Source: a virus. Taken from it: a stretch of 64,000 nucleotides of DNA. Under the pieces are notes generated by a model. It saw only the letters and a program-made list of their open reading frames with translations. It searched no databases and was not told the DNA's origin. The stretch spans positions 104,689-168,688 of IMG/VR virus record IMGVR_UViG_3300036761_001135. One strand, 5' to 3'. Shown here in pieces: positions 63,579 through 64,000 of the stretch. A program made the position numbers and the translations under genes. The stretch's first letter is position 1; each line of letters begins with the position of its first letter.

Positions 63579-64000
63579 CGCGGGCAGGGTGCAGACGCTC
63601 GATGCCGATGGCAGGGTGACGTCGGATGTTCCGTTAGCCCGGGTGAAGTGGGCCGATCCGTGGGTGTCGGCGGGCGAGGTGCCACTGGACGACGCCTTTG
63701 TAGAGTGGACAGGTGTTCAGCGCTTTGATGCGTGTGTTTATGGCACCATGCGCCATCTGTCTGGTCTCTTGGCGTGTGGCTTTGGAGACACTCCAGAGGA
63801 GGTCGTCGGGTGGTTTGGAGACATGGGTGCGTTGCAGTGGATCGTTGAAGGCGTGTTGTACAGAATTGAAGGAGGCGATGAGTTCGATGGGATCGATGGG
63901 TCTGTTGGAAAGATGGAATTCGATGAGGATAATGTACCTGTTTTAAATGTTGGAGTGGGGTCCGTAACGTATCCAATACGACTAGACACAGGCGACCTAC
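63451..64000 (+). CDS. hypothetical protein, 3' truncated by window end
   Basis: ATG 63451 with GAGGAG upstream opens a frame that remains open to the window end (more than 183 codons), so it is a real gene cut off here. Trp-rich N-terminus (WEYCERSPGGLWVKAERRLD) and acidic middle. Overlaps the 63177 gene by 128 bases; one of the two starts may be downstream. Confidence 0.7.
   Translation, partial: MIPGRKIALPWEYCERSPGGLWVKAERRLDAIALWWQPRTVTSAGRVQTLDADGRVTSDVPLARVKWADPWVSAGEVPLDDAFVEWTGVQRFDACVYGTMRHLSGLLACGFGDTPEEVVGWFGDMGALQWIVEGVLYRIEGGDEFDGIDGSVGKMEFDEDNVPVLNVGVGSVTYPIRLDTGDL

Noticed and set aside
1-64000. tRNA or rRNA genes
   Set aside because: No cloverleaf-like segment with the GGTTCGANTCC arm was seen on reading; a tRNAscan-SE run would decide this.

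Overview
This window is a 64 kb piece of the genome of a large tailed phage (Caudoviricetes) or prophage with a GC-rich genome. Almost every gene is on the + strand, packed with overlapping stop/start codons (ATGA, TAATG) and strong Shine-Dalgarno sequences. A contractile-injection tube/hub-like protein and a long baseplate-type protein suggest a contractile tail (inference). The host cannot be named. A DUF3309-like gene and a lipoprotein with a Ser/Thr/Asp/Gly-rich linker hint at a Gram-negative host, and that linker style is common in Myxococcota. No terminase, portal, capsid, prohead protease or polymerase gene is present, so both ends continue into missing modules.

Layout. (1) 0-32.7 kb, adsorption and tail module: paralogous beta-rich proteins, modular fibres, a 1574-residue fibre ending in an S74 intramolecular chaperone domain, baseplate/hub proteins, three tandem small beta-sandwich proteins, two permuted-papain-like proteins and a possible nested spanin. 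An IS605-type element carrying only tnpB interrupts this operon at 5.4-6.7 kb. (2) 32.7-43.1 kb, a run of otherwise unrelated proteins sharing an eleven-residue motif, M-R-x-[LI]-[LI]-[RE]-[RQ]-L-E-E-[AG], often at the N-terminus. It resembles the T4 capsid-targeting sequence, so these may be packaged and injected proteins. They include a Zn metalloprotease, an HExxE protein and a possible ADP-ribosyltransferase-like protein; an S-adenosylmethionine decarboxylase lies among them. (3) 43.1-48 kb, small membrane, coiled-coil and zinc-ribbon proteins. (4) 48-51.5 kb, a control region with a structured non-coding stretch, repeated GTTGACAAAC sites and two antirepressor-type proteins. (5) 51.5-64 kb, hyperplastic early-type region of small genes: Dam-like methylase, two SWIM proteins, a J-domain protein, a GroES-like co-chaperonin, a KTSC protein, a Cys-rich lipoprotein and a secreted lytic transglycosylase.

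Two control signals run through the window. Fourteen copies of the palindrome CGAACCYRGGTTCG (GAAC-N4-GTTC, the core of the Gram-positive-type LexA box) lie mostly between genes. From 43.8 kb rightward, at least six genes are preceded by the same cassette: sigma70-like promoter, 6-7 bp stem-loop, Shine-Dalgarno. This matches the architecture of promoter-early stem-loops (PeSLs) of T4-like phages.
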